In this document: positions 8,643 to 18,449 of the stretch, one piece after another
Layout of the letters: every line of letters starts with the position of its first letter
Position numbering within the stretch: position 1 is the first letter of the stretch
Assembly: GCA_019550975.1 (NCBI GenBank)
Contig: SDWH01000021.1
Coordinates: 1 to 64,000, forward strand
DNA length: 64,000 bases
Direction: 5' to 3'
Origin: Bacteroidales bacterium SW299
GTDB lineage: Bacteria > Bacteroidota > Bacteroidia > Bacteroidales > Bacteroidaceae
The notes under the pieces: generated by a model
Told to the model about the DNA's origin: nothing
What the model saw: only the letters and a program-made list of their open reading frames with translations
The model's database searches: none
Program-made: the position numbers and the translations under genes

Positions 8643-9451
8643 AAAAACTGATTCTTTGCCTCTGCCTTCTGATAGGAAGCATGGCAGCTAAAGCACAATG
8701 CGGCGCGGTAAACGACGCCATCAAGCCGGGCGAAACTCTGTCGTACGAACTGAAGTTCAACTGGAAGTTCATCTGGATCAATGCCGGATGGGCAAAAATG
8801 ACAGTAAACGAAGCAACCTACAAAGGGATGCCCTGCCTGAGGACAGACCTGGAATCATATACAAACAAAAAGATAGACTTCTTCTTCAAAATGCGCGACA
8901 CGCTGACCTGCATAACGACAAAGGATCTGGTGCCGGTGTATTTCCGCAAAGGAGCTGAAGAAGGAAAGCGGTACACAGTAGACGAAGTAAACTTCAGCTA
9001 CCGGAACGGACTGTGCATCGTCGACCAGCAACGCACGCTTAGAGGAAATACAGACAAGCACCACGATGAAATGGAGGTCTGTGTATACGATATGCTGAGC
9101 ATCCTGCTGCAGGCCCGCTCATACGATCCGACAGACTATAAAGTAGGACAAAAGATTCTGTTTTCCATGGCAACGGGAAGAGCGATCGAAAAACAGACAC
9201 TTATCTACCGCGGCAAGGAAAACTTCAAGTCGGAAAACAATGTCACTTATCGCTGCCTTGTGTTCTCACTGGTCGAATATACCGCTGAAGGGAAAGAAAA
9301 AGAGGTCATCACATTCTACGTGACAGACGACCGCAACCATCTTCCCGTCCGCCTGGACATGTACCTGAACTTCGGCTCAGCCAAGGCATTCCTGACAAAC
9401 ATCGAAGGCAACCGGCATCCGCTGACTTCGATCGTGGAAGAAGGAAAATAA
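8639..9451 (+). CDS. DUF3108 domain protein
   Basis: A 270-residue exported protein with a signal peptide (MKKLILCLCLLIGSMAAKAQ). The rest, from KPGETLSYELKFNWKFIWI to the end, matches the all-beta DUF3108 family of Gram-negative bacteria, whose members are thought to be periplasmic; their role is not known to me. The start overlaps the stop of the Ig-like lipoprotein by four bases. A strong hairpin follows 28 bp after the stop, closing the operon. Confidence 0.8.
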   Translation: MKKLILCLCLLIGSMAAKAQCGAVNDAIKPGETLSYELKFNWKFIWINAGWAKMTVNEATYKGMPCLRTDLESYTNKKIDFFFKMRDTLTCITTKDLVPVYFRKGAEEGKRYTVDEVNFSYRNGLCIVDQQRTLRGNTDKHHDEMEVCVYDMLSILLQARSYDPTDYKVGQKILFSMATGRAIEKQTLIYRGKENFKSENNVTYRCLVFSLVEYTAEGKEKEVITFYVTDDRNHLPVRLDMYLNFGSAKAFLTNIEGNRHPLTSIVEEGK

Positions 9452-9478
9452 AGATCTCCCCAAATGAAATAACTTAAG

Positions 9479-9516
9479 ACAAGAGGTTGTGTCGAAATGC
9501 CGGCACAACCTCTTGT
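9479..9516 (+). terminator. Hairpin after the DUF3108 gene
   Basis: A perfect 13-bp stem, ACAAGAGGTTGTG at 9479-9491 with its complement at 9504-9516, and a 12-nt loop. There is no long T-run after it. Confidence 0.65.
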
Positions 9517-9620
9517 GGTGAAAGAAAGCTGTTCCGACATTCCGGCAAAGCCTCGTGATCCGAAGCTTCAGGAAATGCATACACATCAGATCTGACATGA
9601 CAAAAAGTCGGTCTGCCAAC

Positions 9621-9651
9621 AAAAAAAGACGGACACCCGCAGGCATCCGTC
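9621..9651 (-). terminator. Intrinsic terminator of the OmpA gene
   Basis: On the minus strand a GACGGA/TCCGTC stem (9628-9651) is followed by seven T residues (the A-run at 9621-9627). It lies about 25 bp past the stop codon of the OmpA gene. Confidence 0.8.
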
Positions 9652-9676
9652 CCTTTGCAGTCAATATTCAAAAGCT

Positions 9677-10831
9677 TTATTCTGCACCTTCATCGCTCAG
9701 CGTAGCAATACTTACCCGGTTCCAGTCGGCTTCCGAGAACATATTTCCAACGCCCTGTCCTTCTGCCGAGATACGGCTTGCACTGATTTTGTATCTGTTC
9801 ACCAGTATCTTCTTCACTGCATCCGCACGTTGCTGTGCAATGCGTGCATTTACCTCTGCACTTCCTTCGGGAGAAGCATACCCTTTGATTGAAACAGTGC
9901 TTCCCGGATGATTCTTCATATATGTAGCGATACGCTCAACATTCGGAATCTGATCGGAGCCTACCGAAGTGCTTCCCTGACGGAAAGTAACGACTGACTC
10001 AAGCGACATGGTATGGCTGTTCTTAACGATTGTTTCGATCGGCGCATTCTGACATTCCGAAAGTTCCTTCCGACATTTTTCCAAAGCGTCCTGCAATTCG
10101 TTGGCACGTGCCGCGCTATTATCCAGCGCTTCTCTTTTGAGTTCAACCTCTGCGCGCAATGCGTTAACTTTTTTATTCAACGCCTCTGCCTCACACGCAT
10201 CGTACGGACGCTGGATCGTCATATAGTGCTTGCCATTGCTTCCGCGGAAGTGGTAGGTCACACCAGCCAGAAGTTCCATTGCCGATCTGTTAACATTCAG
10301 TGCGGTTCCGTCCATACGCCATACTACTGCAGGCTTGATGTTGACAGACCATGCTTTCTCTGCGCCCAGATTAAAATTCAAGCTTGCTCCAAAACGGGTG
10401 GTCAGATAACTGTCGTCCTTTCCATAGCCCGAATTCATGAAGTCGTGTCCCCAGCCGAATCCGCTGACAGCTTCAACCTCAAACAGACGCGGTTTGCCAA
10501 GGTATCCTCCAAACAGATTGTTCAAGTTGATCTTGCCATTGGCAGTAAGAGTCAGTGCATCAAAGGCTGTACGGCTATATGAAGTGTTCACAGCAGACAA
10601 CCCCTGAAATGACAGGCCGAATACCGGAGTTACCTGTTTTCCGAGTTCCAGGCCTACAGCTCCACGCATGTTCTTCCAGAAGGCAGAATGAGAGAGCGGA
10701 GTGACTCCGCCGCCGTTCAGGCCGATATACCAGTTGTCGAAGAAGGCAGTACCTTCATACGCTTTCTGTGCGTTCACAGACACAGCCATTGCAGCAAACA
10801 ACGCTGCAACCATTGCAATTTTCTTTCTCAT
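9677..10831 (-). CDS. OmpA family outer-membrane protein
   Basis: A 384-residue protein with a signal peptide ending at VNAQ. Residues about 30-200 are an outer-membrane beta-barrel with alternating aromatic strands; about 210-260 is a helical segment with heptads (VNALRAEVELKREALDNSA); about 270-384 is an OmpA-like peptidoglycan-binding domain (SIKGYASPEGSAEVNARIAQ ... NRVSIATL). The family links the outer membrane to the cell wall. Monocistronic, with its own terminator. OmpA homologues are often among the most abundant Bacteroides outer-membrane proteins, though expression cannot be judged from sequence. Confidence 0.9.
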   Translation of the reverse strand: MRKKIAMVAALFAAMAVSVNAQKAYEGTAFFDNWYIGLNGGGVTPLSHSAFWKNMRGAVGLELGKQVTPVFGLSFQGLSAVNTSYSRTAFDALTLTANGKINLNNLFGGYLGKPRLFEVEAVSGFGWGHDFMNSGYGKDDSYLTTRFGASLNFNLGAEKAWSVNIKPAVVWRMDGTALNVNRSAMELLAGVTYHFRGSNGKHYMTIQRPYDACEAEALNKKVNALRAEVELKREALDNSAARANELQDALEKCRKELSECQNAPIETIVKNSHTMSLESVVTFRQGSTSVGSDQIPNVERIATYMKNHPGSTVSIKGYASPEGSAEVNARIAQQRADAVKKILVNRYKISASRISAEGQGVGNMFSEADWNRVSIATLSDEGAE

Positions 10832-11002
10832 TTTCTTTTTAATTTAGTTAAGTTCTTGTTTTTAGTGTATTACAAAATCGATGCCATTTATGTATCCCAT
10901 CTGGTGGAAAACAAAACAGACAAAGAAAAGTTTCATCCGTATATAAAAAAAATACCCTGCCAATTAAATTGACAGGATACTTCTTATAACAACCGGTTTA
11001 CG

Positions 11003-12484
11003 TTATTTGTTCAATTTCCATGTAAATCCGTCTTTTGTATCTTTCACCTCAAAACCCAAGGCAGAAAGGCTGTCACGGATCTTGTCGCTGGTAGCCCAGT
11101 CCTTATTGGCTTTTGCTTTCATACGCTGTTCAAGCAGCATGTCAACAACTTTTCCGAACGCTTCTTCACGAGCCTCATTATTCTCAGTTTCCGACTTCAG
11201 TCCCAGAATATCAAACGCGAACAGACTGAACACATCTTTCAGTTCTTCCAGATCTTCTGCACTGATGGTCGCCTTCTTGTCAGTCACCGTATTTACCATA
11301 CGGACAGCATCAAAGAGATGAGAAATTACAATCGGCGTATTCAGGTCGTCATTCATCGCCTCGTAGCATTTCTCACGCAATCCGGCCGGTTCTATGCCCG
11401 AAGTCGTTGCAGAAGGAGCAATGCGTTCCAGATTCTTGAATCCTTCCATCAAACGTTCGAGTCCCTTTTCGGCAGCCTGCAGCGCTTCATTGCTGAAGTC
11501 AACCGTACTGCGGTAGTGAGCCTGAAGAATGAAGAAACGGATTGTCATCGGCGAATAAGCTTGAGAAAGCAGCTTGTTGGAACCGGTAAAGAACTCCTCA
11601 AGCGTGATGAAATTGCCGAGCGACTTGCCCATCTTCTGTCCGTTGATGGTAATCATGTTGTTGTGCATCCAATAGCGCACCATCTGATGTCCCTCAGAAG
11701 CCACAGCCTGGGCAATCTCACATTCATGATGCGGGAAAACCAAGTCCATACCTCCCCCATGAATATCGAATGTTTCACCCAGATACTTGCGTCCCATGGC
11801 TGTACATTCGCAATGCCAGCCGGGGAATCCGTTGCTCCACGGAGAAGGCCAGCGCATGATGTGTTCCGGCTGCGCACATTTCCAGAGAGCGAAATCGGCC
11901 GGATTATGCTTCTCTTCCTGACCGTCCAGTTCACGGGTTGTATTGAGCACATCGTCAAGGTTGCGTCCCGAAAGCACGCCGTAGTGATGATCCTTATTAT
12001 ATTTTGCCACATCAAAATACACCGAACCTTCGCTGACATAGGCATATCCGTTTTTCAGAATCTCCTCCACCAGCTTAATCTGCTCGATGATATGCCCCGA
12101 AGCATGCGGTTCAATGCTTGGCGGAAGCACATTCAGCGCCTCCATCGCCTTATGGTAACGGATCAGATAATATTGCACAACTTCCATCGGCTCCAACTGT
12201 TCCAGGCGCGCTTTCTTTGCAATCTTGTCTTCTCCGTCATCCGCATCATGCTCCAGATGTCCTACATCCGTAATGTTGCGCACATAACGCACCTTATAGC
12301 CCAAATGCTTCAGGTAGCGGAAAAGAATATCAAAAGTGATTGCCGGACGAGCATGGCCCAAATGAGCATCCCCGTATACGGTAGGACCGCAGACATACAT
12401 CCCGACATGAGGAGCGTGCAAAGGAACGAACAGCTCCTTCCTGCGGGTCAAAGTATTGTAAATAATCAGCTTGTCAGTTTCCAT
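11003..12484 (-). CDS. cysS: Cysteinyl-tRNA synthetase
   Basis: A 493-residue class I aminoacyl-tRNA synthetase that charges tRNA-Cys. [18 protein letters not shown] holds the first zinc cysteine and a HIGH-type motif, [15 protein letters not shown] and PHHECEIAQ hold further zinc ligands, and KMGKSLGN near residue 290 is the KMSKS loop. The DALR-type C-terminal helical domain follows. Full length for the family. It has its own promoter (12505-12535). Confidence 0.97.
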   Translation of the reverse strand: METDKLIIYNTLTRRKELFVPLHAPHVGMYVCGPTVYGDAHLGHARPAITFDILFRYLKHLGYKVRYVRNITDVGHLEHDADDGEDKIAKKARLEQLEPMEVVQYYLIRYHKAMEALNVLPPSIEPHASGHIIEQIKLVEEILKNGYAYVSEGSVYFDVAKYNKDHHYGVLSGRNLDDVLNTTRELDGQEEKHNPADFALWKCAQPEHIMRWPSPWSNGFPGWHCECTAMGRKYLGETFDIHGGGMDLVFPHHECEIAQAVASEGHQMVRYWMHNNMITINGQKMGKSLGNFITLEEFFTGSNKLLSQAYSPMTIRFFILQAHYRSTVDFSNEALQAAEKGLERLMEGFKNLERIAPSATTSGIEPAGLREKCYEAMNDDLNTPIVISHLFDAVRMVNTVTDKKATISAEDLEELKDVFSLFAFDILGLKSETENNEAREEAFGKVVDMLLEQRMKAKANKDWATSDKIRDSLSALGFEVKDTKDGFTWKLNK

Positions 12485-12504
12485 AATTATAATGATTAGT
12501 TGCG

Positions 12505-12535
12505 CAAAGTTATAAATTTATTAATTATCCGCAAC
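12505..12535 (-). promoter_or_regulatory. Promoter of cysS
   Basis: On the minus strand a -33 box TTG (CAAC at 12532-12535 on plus) is separated by 19 bp from TAACTTTG (CAAAGTTA at 12505-12512 on plus), the Bacteroidetes consensus. Confidence 0.75.
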
Positions 12536-12547
12536 CATCCGCGCGTT

Positions 12548-14491
12548 TTACTTCACCAATATGCATCCCCCTTCGGGTTGAATGACCATCTCCACCCTTG
12601 CCGGGTTTTTGATTTTCTTCTGCTCCACCTGCAGGCTTCTCCCCTTTCCGTCCGCATAGCATGACACTTCATCTCCTTTTTGAAGCATCGGGAGGTCCAG
12701 CTCCAGCTTCAGCGGTTCCTTCCGGGCGTTGATTCCGGCTATGTACCACCGGCTCCCGTTCCGCCGCGCCAGCACACAGTACTCTCCGGGATAGCCGTCG
12801 ATGAATACCGTTTCGTCCCATGTGGTGGGAACCTCCCTCAGGAAGTCCAGCGCCTGCCGGGGAGCGTCGGTCAGGTTGTTCGGCGTGAGAGCGAAGTTCT
12901 GCACGGGATTCTGGAAGAGCACAGCCGTTGCGAGCTGGAAGGCGTCCGTTGTCCTGCGTGTCGTTCCCCCGTCGTTCGTGCGGTTGTAGCGCCTGTTCAG
13001 GAAGGTCCCTCCGAATTCCATGCAGCCCACTGCATTGCGGATGAACGGGTGCAGGCAGGCATTGAACGCTTCCATGTCATCGAAGTGCTGGCTGAACACA
13101 AGGTTTTCGGAAGCGAGTACCGCTTCGCTCCCCACGTAGTTGGGATACATGCGCTCCCATCCGCGGGGCAGCGTACACCCGTGGAAGATGACCATCAGGC
13201 CGTAGTCGTCCGCATCGCTCAGGATAGCCTCGTAGAGCCTCATCGTTTCCTGCTTGTCGCCTCCGAAGAAGTCCACCTTGATCCCCTTTACGCCGATTTC
13301 TTTCAGCCACTTCATTTCCTGTTTGCGCGGAATCGGGCTGTCCATCCGGTTGGTAGGGCTCTGCACGATGTCGTTCCAGTAGCCGCTCGAGCTGTACCAC
13401 AGGAACAGGTCCACATCTTTGGAGCGCGCATACTCCGCAAGCTTCTTCATCCGTTCTCTGCCGATGTTCACGTCCCATCCGCAGTCTATCAGCGTGTACT
13501 TGAATCCCATTTCCGAGGCCAGGTCAACGAACTTCACCTGGTCTTCGTAGTTGATGCTCGCATCCTGCCATACGATCCAGCTCCATGTTCCCTTACCATA
13601 TTTATACAGATGTTCCGAAGCGAAGCGCGGTTCGACCACATCCCAGGGTACGGTGGTCTCGACTATCGGCTTGAGATTGTCGCCGACCGTCACGGTACGC
13701 CACGGGGTTGCGCCGGGCAGGGCAAGGCCGGGCGCGACGGTTCCGTTCCCGTTGTTCTCTTCCGGCATGGGGAAAGCTACGGTGAAGAGCCCCTCCGGCG
13801 TTGCGTCGCTCAGGTGCGAGGCGCAGTACTTCGAGTCAACCCCCGTTTCGCTCACCAGCGCCCAGCCGTCATCGCCGATGCGGAACAGGCCGGGGAAGGT
13901 GAATCCGCGCCCGTACTGCGAGCGGGTCGTGAGCGGGGCGTCCGTGATGTACTCCTCTTCATAGCTTGGCTTGGTGCGCTTCCACCCGATCATCGGGTCG
14001 CTCTGGGGAGTGAGGAAGACGGTGGTCTGCTGCGGGAAGTCGAAGCCCGTCGCCTCCCTCTCGATGACGATGCTTCCGGTATCGCCGTAGCGAGGCATCT
14101 CGTAGCGGAAGGCAAGGTCATTGTCGCTCACGCGGAAGACCACGTCGAGCGGCTTCTTCCCGGCGTTCTCGAGCGTGACCGTCAGCTCGTTCGCGCGGTA
14201 CTCCACTTCCGAGCGCTTGATGCGGTCCATCCGGTAGACCTCCTCTATCGTCCGGGTCTTCTCACCGGCGTAGGCCATCCCCCTGCTGAAGTCGCCCGCG
14301 TTCGATACGAATCCCAGAGGCGACTTCTCCAGAATGGTCTTTCCCCTGTAGGTTACCGAATAGGACGGGATCCCCGCCTCAACCGATACGTCCACTCTCA
14401 GCTGGCCGTCGGGACCGGAAACGCTTGCCTGCTGTCCCCACACGGAAGATGAGCCCAACGCCAGAACGAATAAAAATGCATGTCTTTTCAT
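12548..14491 (-). CDS. Glycoside hydrolase family 97, likely retaining alpha-galactosidase type
   Basis: A 647-residue secreted enzyme (signal peptide ending SVWGQ). The N-terminal super-sandwich domain precedes a TIM barrel (GKGTWSWIVWQ to about 560) and a C-terminal beta domain. GIKVDFFGGDKQ (about residue 402) places an Asp where the retaining GH97 enzymes, such as the B. thetaiotaomicron alpha-galactosidase BT1871, have their nucleophile; VGSEAV (about 455) supplies the acid/base region. Inverting SusB-type alpha-glucosidases lack this Asp, so a retaining mechanism is inferred. It is divergent from the SusC/SusD pair at 15325 and separated from it by a repeat-rich 830-bp gap. It could serve that transport system or act alone. 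Confidence 0.88.
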   Translation of the reverse strand: MKRHAFLFVLALGSSSVWGQQASVSGPDGQLRVDVSVEAGIPSYSVTYRGKTILEKSPLGFVSNAGDFSRGMAYAGEKTRTIEEVYRMDRIKRSEVEYRANELTVTLENAGKKPLDVVFRVSDNDLAFRYEMPRYGDTGSIVIEREATGFDFPQQTTVFLTPQSDPMIGWKRTKPSYEEEYITDAPLTTRSQYGRGFTFPGLFRIGDDGWALVSETGVDSKYCASHLSDATPEGLFTVAFPMPEENNGNGTVAPGLALPGATPWRTVTVGDNLKPIVETTVPWDVVEPRFASEHLYKYGKGTWSWIVWQDASINYEDQVKFVDLASEMGFKYTLIDCGWDVNIGRERMKKLAEYARSKDVDLFLWYSSSGYWNDIVQSPTNRMDSPIPRKQEMKWLKEIGVKGIKVDFFGGDKQETMRLYEAILSDADDYGLMVIFHGCTLPRGWERMYPNYVGSEAVLASENLVFSQHFDDMEAFNACLHPFIRNAVGCMEFGGTFLNRRYNRTNDGGTTRRTTDAFQLATAVLFQNPVQNFALTPNNLTDAPRQALDFLREVPTTWDETVFIDGYPGEYCVLARRNGSRWYIAGINARKEPLKLELDLPMLQKGDEVSCYADGKGRSLQVEQKKIKNPARVEMVIQPEGGCILVK

Positions 14492-14544
14492 GGTATTGAA
14501 TTGTATTTATATAGTGTTAGAGTTACAATCAATCACAAGCGGCG

Positions 14545-14576
14545 GCAAGTTATTAAAAATATTTTATATAGACAAA
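14545..14576 (-). promoter_or_regulatory. Promoter of the GH97 gene
   Basis: On the minus strand TTTG (CAAA at 14573-14576 on plus), a 20-bp spacer and TAACTTGC (GCAAGTTA at 14545-14552 on plus), one transposition away from TAnnTTTG. It lies about 55 bp before the start codon. Confidence 0.6.
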
Positions 14577-14707
14577 AACTCAAGCCGGCTCATAATAGCC
14601 CATGCAACAAAATATTATGAATGTCCGCCACATACCGGCACTGTCGGATAAAGCAAAGAAGCAATCTTGCCCCGAAAAGAAGAAGCTTTGAAGCCTTTAA
14701 AAATTCT

Positions 14708-14766
14708 GTTTTCAGGCTAGAGATATAAATCTCCAGCCTAAGGACATATATTTTCAGGCTAGAGAT
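14708..14766. repeat. Phased palindrome array B (3 units, 21-bp period)
   Basis: Units of a 17-bp imperfect palindrome of the form ATCTYYAGSCTRGAGAT start at 14708, 14729 and 14750, exactly 21 bp apart. A further single copy, ATCTCCAGGCTGAAAAT, lies at 14966-14982 and is identical to the first unit of array D at 41362. The array is about 130-190 bp upstream of the GH97 promoter boxes. Confidence 0.85.
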
Positions 14767-14982
14767 ACTGAGAAACTGTTTTGAATTTCTCCAAAAAGTT
14801 TTTCTTGGCTTGATGTATTCGTTTTCGTGTGTGCTTTGGGCTATTTTTTTGTCTTTTCCGCTTCTGTTCTTCGTCAGATAGCCCGCTATCTTCCTCATCA
14901 CACAAACGGAAATGCCTCAAAAACTCATCCCAAATCAGCACACGATAAATTCAAAACAGTTTCTGATCTCCAGGCTGAAAAT
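14750..14982. repeat. Inverted-repeat-bounded intergenic block
   Basis: Bases 14750-14788 and 14947-14982 are inverted repeats; the inner 18 bases, AGAAACTGTTTTGAATTT, are identical and the outer part is the array-B palindrome. They enclose about 158 bp with no convincing gene. A GTG-initiated open frame of 60 codons on the minus strand (14759-14941; MLIWDEFLRHF at its start) spans the block but resembles nothing I recognise. The rest of the gap, 14983-15255, holds nothing I can support. Confidence 0.6.
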
Positions 14983-15255
14983 AAACCTTTTCCAGAGGGT
15001 CCTGCTTCTTTTATGCAGTTCTTTCAGACTTTTCAGAATGGAAATGAGAATGCCCGGTCGGACAATCCGATTCGGTTTGTCTTGAACTATGCAGTTGTCT
15101 TTCTTCAGCATCTGCCTTTTTTACCGGCACGACATTGTACGGAAATTATTTCAAACTCATAAAACATGATGATTTTCAGAGAAAGACATTAGAAAAAGCA
15201 CATGGTTTCCTCCATCTTTTGGATTATTTTGTCCTTTTTCTGTACAATTTTCTTC

Positions 15256-15283
15256 TTGATGAGATTATTTTTACTTACTTTTG
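15256..15283 (+). promoter_or_regulatory. Promoter of the SusC/SusD pair
   Basis: TACTTTTG at 15276-15283 matches the -7 box; a TTG at 15256-15258 lies 17 bp upstream, slightly closer than usual. The start codon is about 40 bp further. Confidence 0.6.
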
Positions 15284-15324
15284 TCCAACGGAAACAAACT
15301 TAATATCTAAATTTTAAAAATTTA

Positions 15325-18300
15325 ATGTCTATGAATTACATTCTTTCTTATCGAAAGGCTGTGATGAGCTTTGCGCTTTCTTGTTTATGCGTGCTATGCG
15401 CTTTTTCACAGCAATTGACGGTGAATGGTATTGTCAAAGATTCAAACGGAGAGGCTGTAATCGGGGCCTCAGTAGTGGTTGAAGGGACAACCAACGGTTC
15501 GATTACGGACTTGGACGGAGCATTCACCCTTCAAAATGTTCCCTCAAACGCTAATTTGTCCGTGTCTTATATAGGTTATAAGACACAAGTCATTCCGGTA
15601 AACGGAAAAACAACATTCAATGTTGTGTTGCAAAGCGATTCTGAATTGCTTGACGAAGTAGTTGTCGTTGGTTACGGTGTTCAGCGCAAAAGCGACTTGA
15701 CGGGTTCTGTAGCATCCGTAAAGGCGACAGACGCTTTGAAGACCATGCCGACAGGAAACGTATCTGATGCGTTGCAAGGACGTATGGCAGGTGTATCTGT
15801 GTTGAGCGGTTCGGGTGATCCGAGTCAGGACAATACCATCCGTGTGCGCGGTATCAATTCAATTACGGCAGAAACGGGCCCGCTGGTAGTTGTAGACGGT
15901 TTTATCGGGGGCTCACTCCAAAACCTGAACCCTTCGGATATCGCTTCTATCGAAGTGCTGAAGGACGCTTCTGCAACGGCGGTATATGGATCTCGCGGTG
16001 CCAACGGTGTGATTCTTGTGACGACAAAGAATCCGGGAGAAGGAAAGATGATGGTCAACTTCAACGCCTTTGCCAACATCAAGACCGTAGCCAAGTATCC
16101 CGACACGATGTCGCCGTATGATTATGCAGTGATGGTCAACGAGTATGGCAATGACATCGGCCATGGCGATTATTTTGATGCCACCCAATTGGCAGATTTG
16201 CAGGCAGGACGTGCCGGTTACGACTACAGCCGTGAAATATTCCGTACAGCCGTAACGCAGAACTATGACTTGTCTATAAGCGGCGGTAACGAAAAGACCA
16301 AATTCTTGGCCTCATTCCGCTATCAGAACGACCAAGGAGTTCTGCAGAAATCCATGAGCGAAACCTATAACTGGCGTTTGAAGGTAGATACCAAAATCAA
16401 AAAGTGGCTGGAAGTCGGATTGAACTTCTATGGAAACTATCGCAAGAGTTCTTCTCCGCGTGTCAACGCTTACCGCGGTATTTTGCAGACAGCCATGTAT
16501 TTTGACAATACATTGTCACCTAAAAACGAGAACGGCGAATACAACAACGATGACTGGAGCGGTACTCACATGTATAATCCGATGGGGCATATCTGGGAAT
16601 TGGACAGCGAAACTCAGACCATCAACAACCGCCTGCAAGGTTATGTACAGTTCAATATCATCGATGGTCTGACTTTCCGTTCGCAAATGGGTGTTCTGTT
16701 TGACAACCGCTTGTCAACAACGCTGGAGAATGAAAACAGCTACCAGATGTTTGCACAATCTAACAGCCGTGCTTACGCCCGCAGTTATTTTAACCTCAGT
16801 TGGCTGAACACCAATACATTGAGCTATGTAAAAGAGTTTAATGAGAATCATCGTATCAATGCTACGGCTGTGTTTGAACAGTCTTATGACAACAACTATA
16901 ATCATTTGGGACGTGCTTACTTCCCAGATTATGTAGATCTGACTCACGGTTACAACAATCTGGCAATGAGCCAAAACGCGACATTGAATGAATTGTCGAG
17001 CGACCGGAGCATCAATACATTAATGTCTGGCATGTTCCGTGTGAACTATGTGTTCAAGAATCGTTATATGATAACGGCTTCTATCCGTGCCGACGGTTCT
17101 TCTCGTCTGAAAGACAAATGGGCTTATTTCCCTTCAGCAGCCCTTGCATGGGATATGAAGCAGGAAAACTTCCTGAAAGATGTCAACTTCATCGACCAGT
17201 TGAAACTTCGTCTTGGCTATGGTTCTGTAGGCAATCAGTCGGTAGAGCCTTATCGCATCTACTCAATGATGAGTGCCACACTTGGTGATGGTGGCAAAAC
17301 CGTTTATGCGGTAGACCGCCCGAGTGCTCCTTATCTGAAATGGGAACGCAATGACCAGTTTAACGTGGGTATAGATTTCAGTGTCTTGAACGGACGTCTT
17401 CGCTTGACAGCCGACTGGTATAATAAAATGTCTAAAGACATTTTGCTGGAGCTTGCTCAGCCCACTCACATGGGTTATGGAGAATTGTTGCAGAATGCGG
17501 GTGAGATAAAAAATACCGGTGTGGAATTTACCATCAGTGCTGATCCGTTCGTAAGCAATGATCCTACAGGATTCAGTTGGCATACTGATCTGACTTTGAC
17601 ACACAACAAGGGTACTTTTAATAAAATACCAACCTATAATCATCGCCAGCAGCAAGCCGGAAACTATCAGAATGAACTGTTCCAGATGGTGGAAGGCGAA
17701 AAACTGGCCAGCTTCTGGGGATATACTTACGAAGGTTTGTGGCAGGAAAGTGATGTAAATGCCTTGTTCGTAGATGCTCAAGGCAATACAGACGGACGCA
17801 CAAACGGCGATGTCTATGGTGTAGTAGCAGGTAACTCAAAGTATACCGATGTAAATAAGGATGGCGTGCTGAATGAAGAAGACCAAGGCATTATCGGTTG
17901 CGGCCAGCCTACTTTCAACTGGGGATGGAACAACACATTCAGCTACAAGAACTTTGACTTGTCATTCTTCTTGGTTGGATTCCACGGCTTCGACATTTAC
18001 AATGCAACAAAGCAAATCGGTTTCAACCTTATCGGCAGTCAGCAAGTTGCTACCATTACTCCGATGAAAGATTGGCTGAATCACTGGACACCGGAGAATA
18101 CCAATACAGATGTGCCTCGTTGGGATGGCAAGGGTACAGAAAACAAGGGTATGTACAGCACTCGTTTTGTAGAAAACGGAAGCTTTGTCAAGATGAAAAG
18201 CATTACGCTGGGATATACAATACCTCAGCAGGTCTGCCAGAAATGGGGCATTACCAATCTGCGCATCTATGCTTCTGTTCAGAATCCGTTCCATATCACA

Positions 18301-18417
18301 GGATATTCTGGCCTTGATCCGGAAGCAACGTTGGGTGATCCGTTAATTCAAGGTGTAGACTGGGGTAATTATCCGAATAGCCGTAATTACTTGATTGGTC
18401 TGAACTTTGCGTTTTAA
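15325..18417 (+). CDS. SusC/RagA-family TonB-linked outer-membrane transporter
   Basis: A 1030-residue TonB-dependent glycan importer. After the signal peptide (to AFSQ) comes a carboxypeptidase-regulatory-like domain (about 31-105; VNGIVKDSNGEAVIGASV), the TonB-box region with VVVVGYGVQRKSDLTGSV (about 112-129) and the plug (about 140-250; DNTIRVRGINS, GSRGANGVILVTTK), then the 22-strand barrel ending in Phe. It works with the SusD-like lipoprotein that starts 32 bp downstream. No ECF sigma/anti-sigma pair or hybrid two-component sensor is adjacent, so its regulator is not in the window, and the substrate cannot be deduced. The second ATG (15331) could also serve as start. Confidence 0.95.
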   Translation: MSMNYILSYRKAVMSFALSCLCVLCAFSQQLTVNGIVKDSNGEAVIGASVVVEGTTNGSITDLDGAFTLQNVPSNANLSVSYIGYKTQVIPVNGKTTFNVVLQSDSELLDEVVVVGYGVQRKSDLTGSVASVKATDALKTMPTGNVSDALQGRMAGVSVLSGSGDPSQDNTIRVRGINSITAETGPLVVVDGFIGGSLQNLNPSDIASIEVLKDASATAVYGSRGANGVILVTTKNPGEGKMMVNFNAFANIKTVAKYPDTMSPYDYAVMVNEYGNDIGHGDYFDATQLADLQAGRAGYDYSREIFRTAVTQNYDLSISGGNEKTKFLASFRYQNDQGVLQKSMSETYNWRLKVDTKIKKWLEVGLNFYGNYRKSSSPRVNAYRGILQTAMYFDNTLSPKNENGEYNNDDWSGTHMYNPMGHIWELDSETQTINNRLQGYVQFNIIDGLTFRSQMGVLFDNRLSTTLENENSYQMFAQSNSRAYARSYFNLSWLNTNTLSYVKEFNENHRINATAVFEQSYDNNYNHLGRAYFPDYVDLTHGYNNLAMSQNATLNELSSDRSINTLMSGMFRVNYVFKNRYMITASIRADGSSRLKDKWAYFPSAALAWDMKQENFLKDVNFIDQLKLRLGYGSVGNQSVEPYRIYSMMSATLGDGGKTVYAVDRPSAPYLKWERNDQFNVGIDFSVLNGRLRLTADWYNKMSKDILLELAQPTHMGYGELLQNAGEIKNTGVEFTISADPFVSNDPTGFSWHTDLTLTHNKGTFNKIPTYNHRQQQAGNYQNELFQMVEGEKLASFWGYTYEGLWQESDVNALFVDAQGNTDGRTNGDVYGVVAGNSKYTDVNKDGVLNEEDQGIIGCGQPTFNWGWNNTFSYKNFDLSFFLVGFHGFDIYNATKQIGFNLIGSQQVATITPMKDWLNHWTPENTNTDVPRWDGKGTENKGMYSTRFVENGSFVKMKSITLGYTIPQQVCQKWGITNLRIYASVQNPFHITGYSGLDPEATLGDPLIQGVDWGNYPNSRNYLIGLNFAF

Positions 18418-18449
18418 TTTGTTAAATCTAATAAACACAGTATAGCGAT

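Noticed and set aside
12680-14452. 590-codon plus-strand frame opposite GH97
   Set aside because: The GH97 protein on the other strand has all expected motifs; this frame is open because of the high GC of this gene.
14827-15162. 111-codon plus frame upstream of the SusC gene
   Set aside because: No family resemblance, no promoter, and it crosses the inverted-repeat block.
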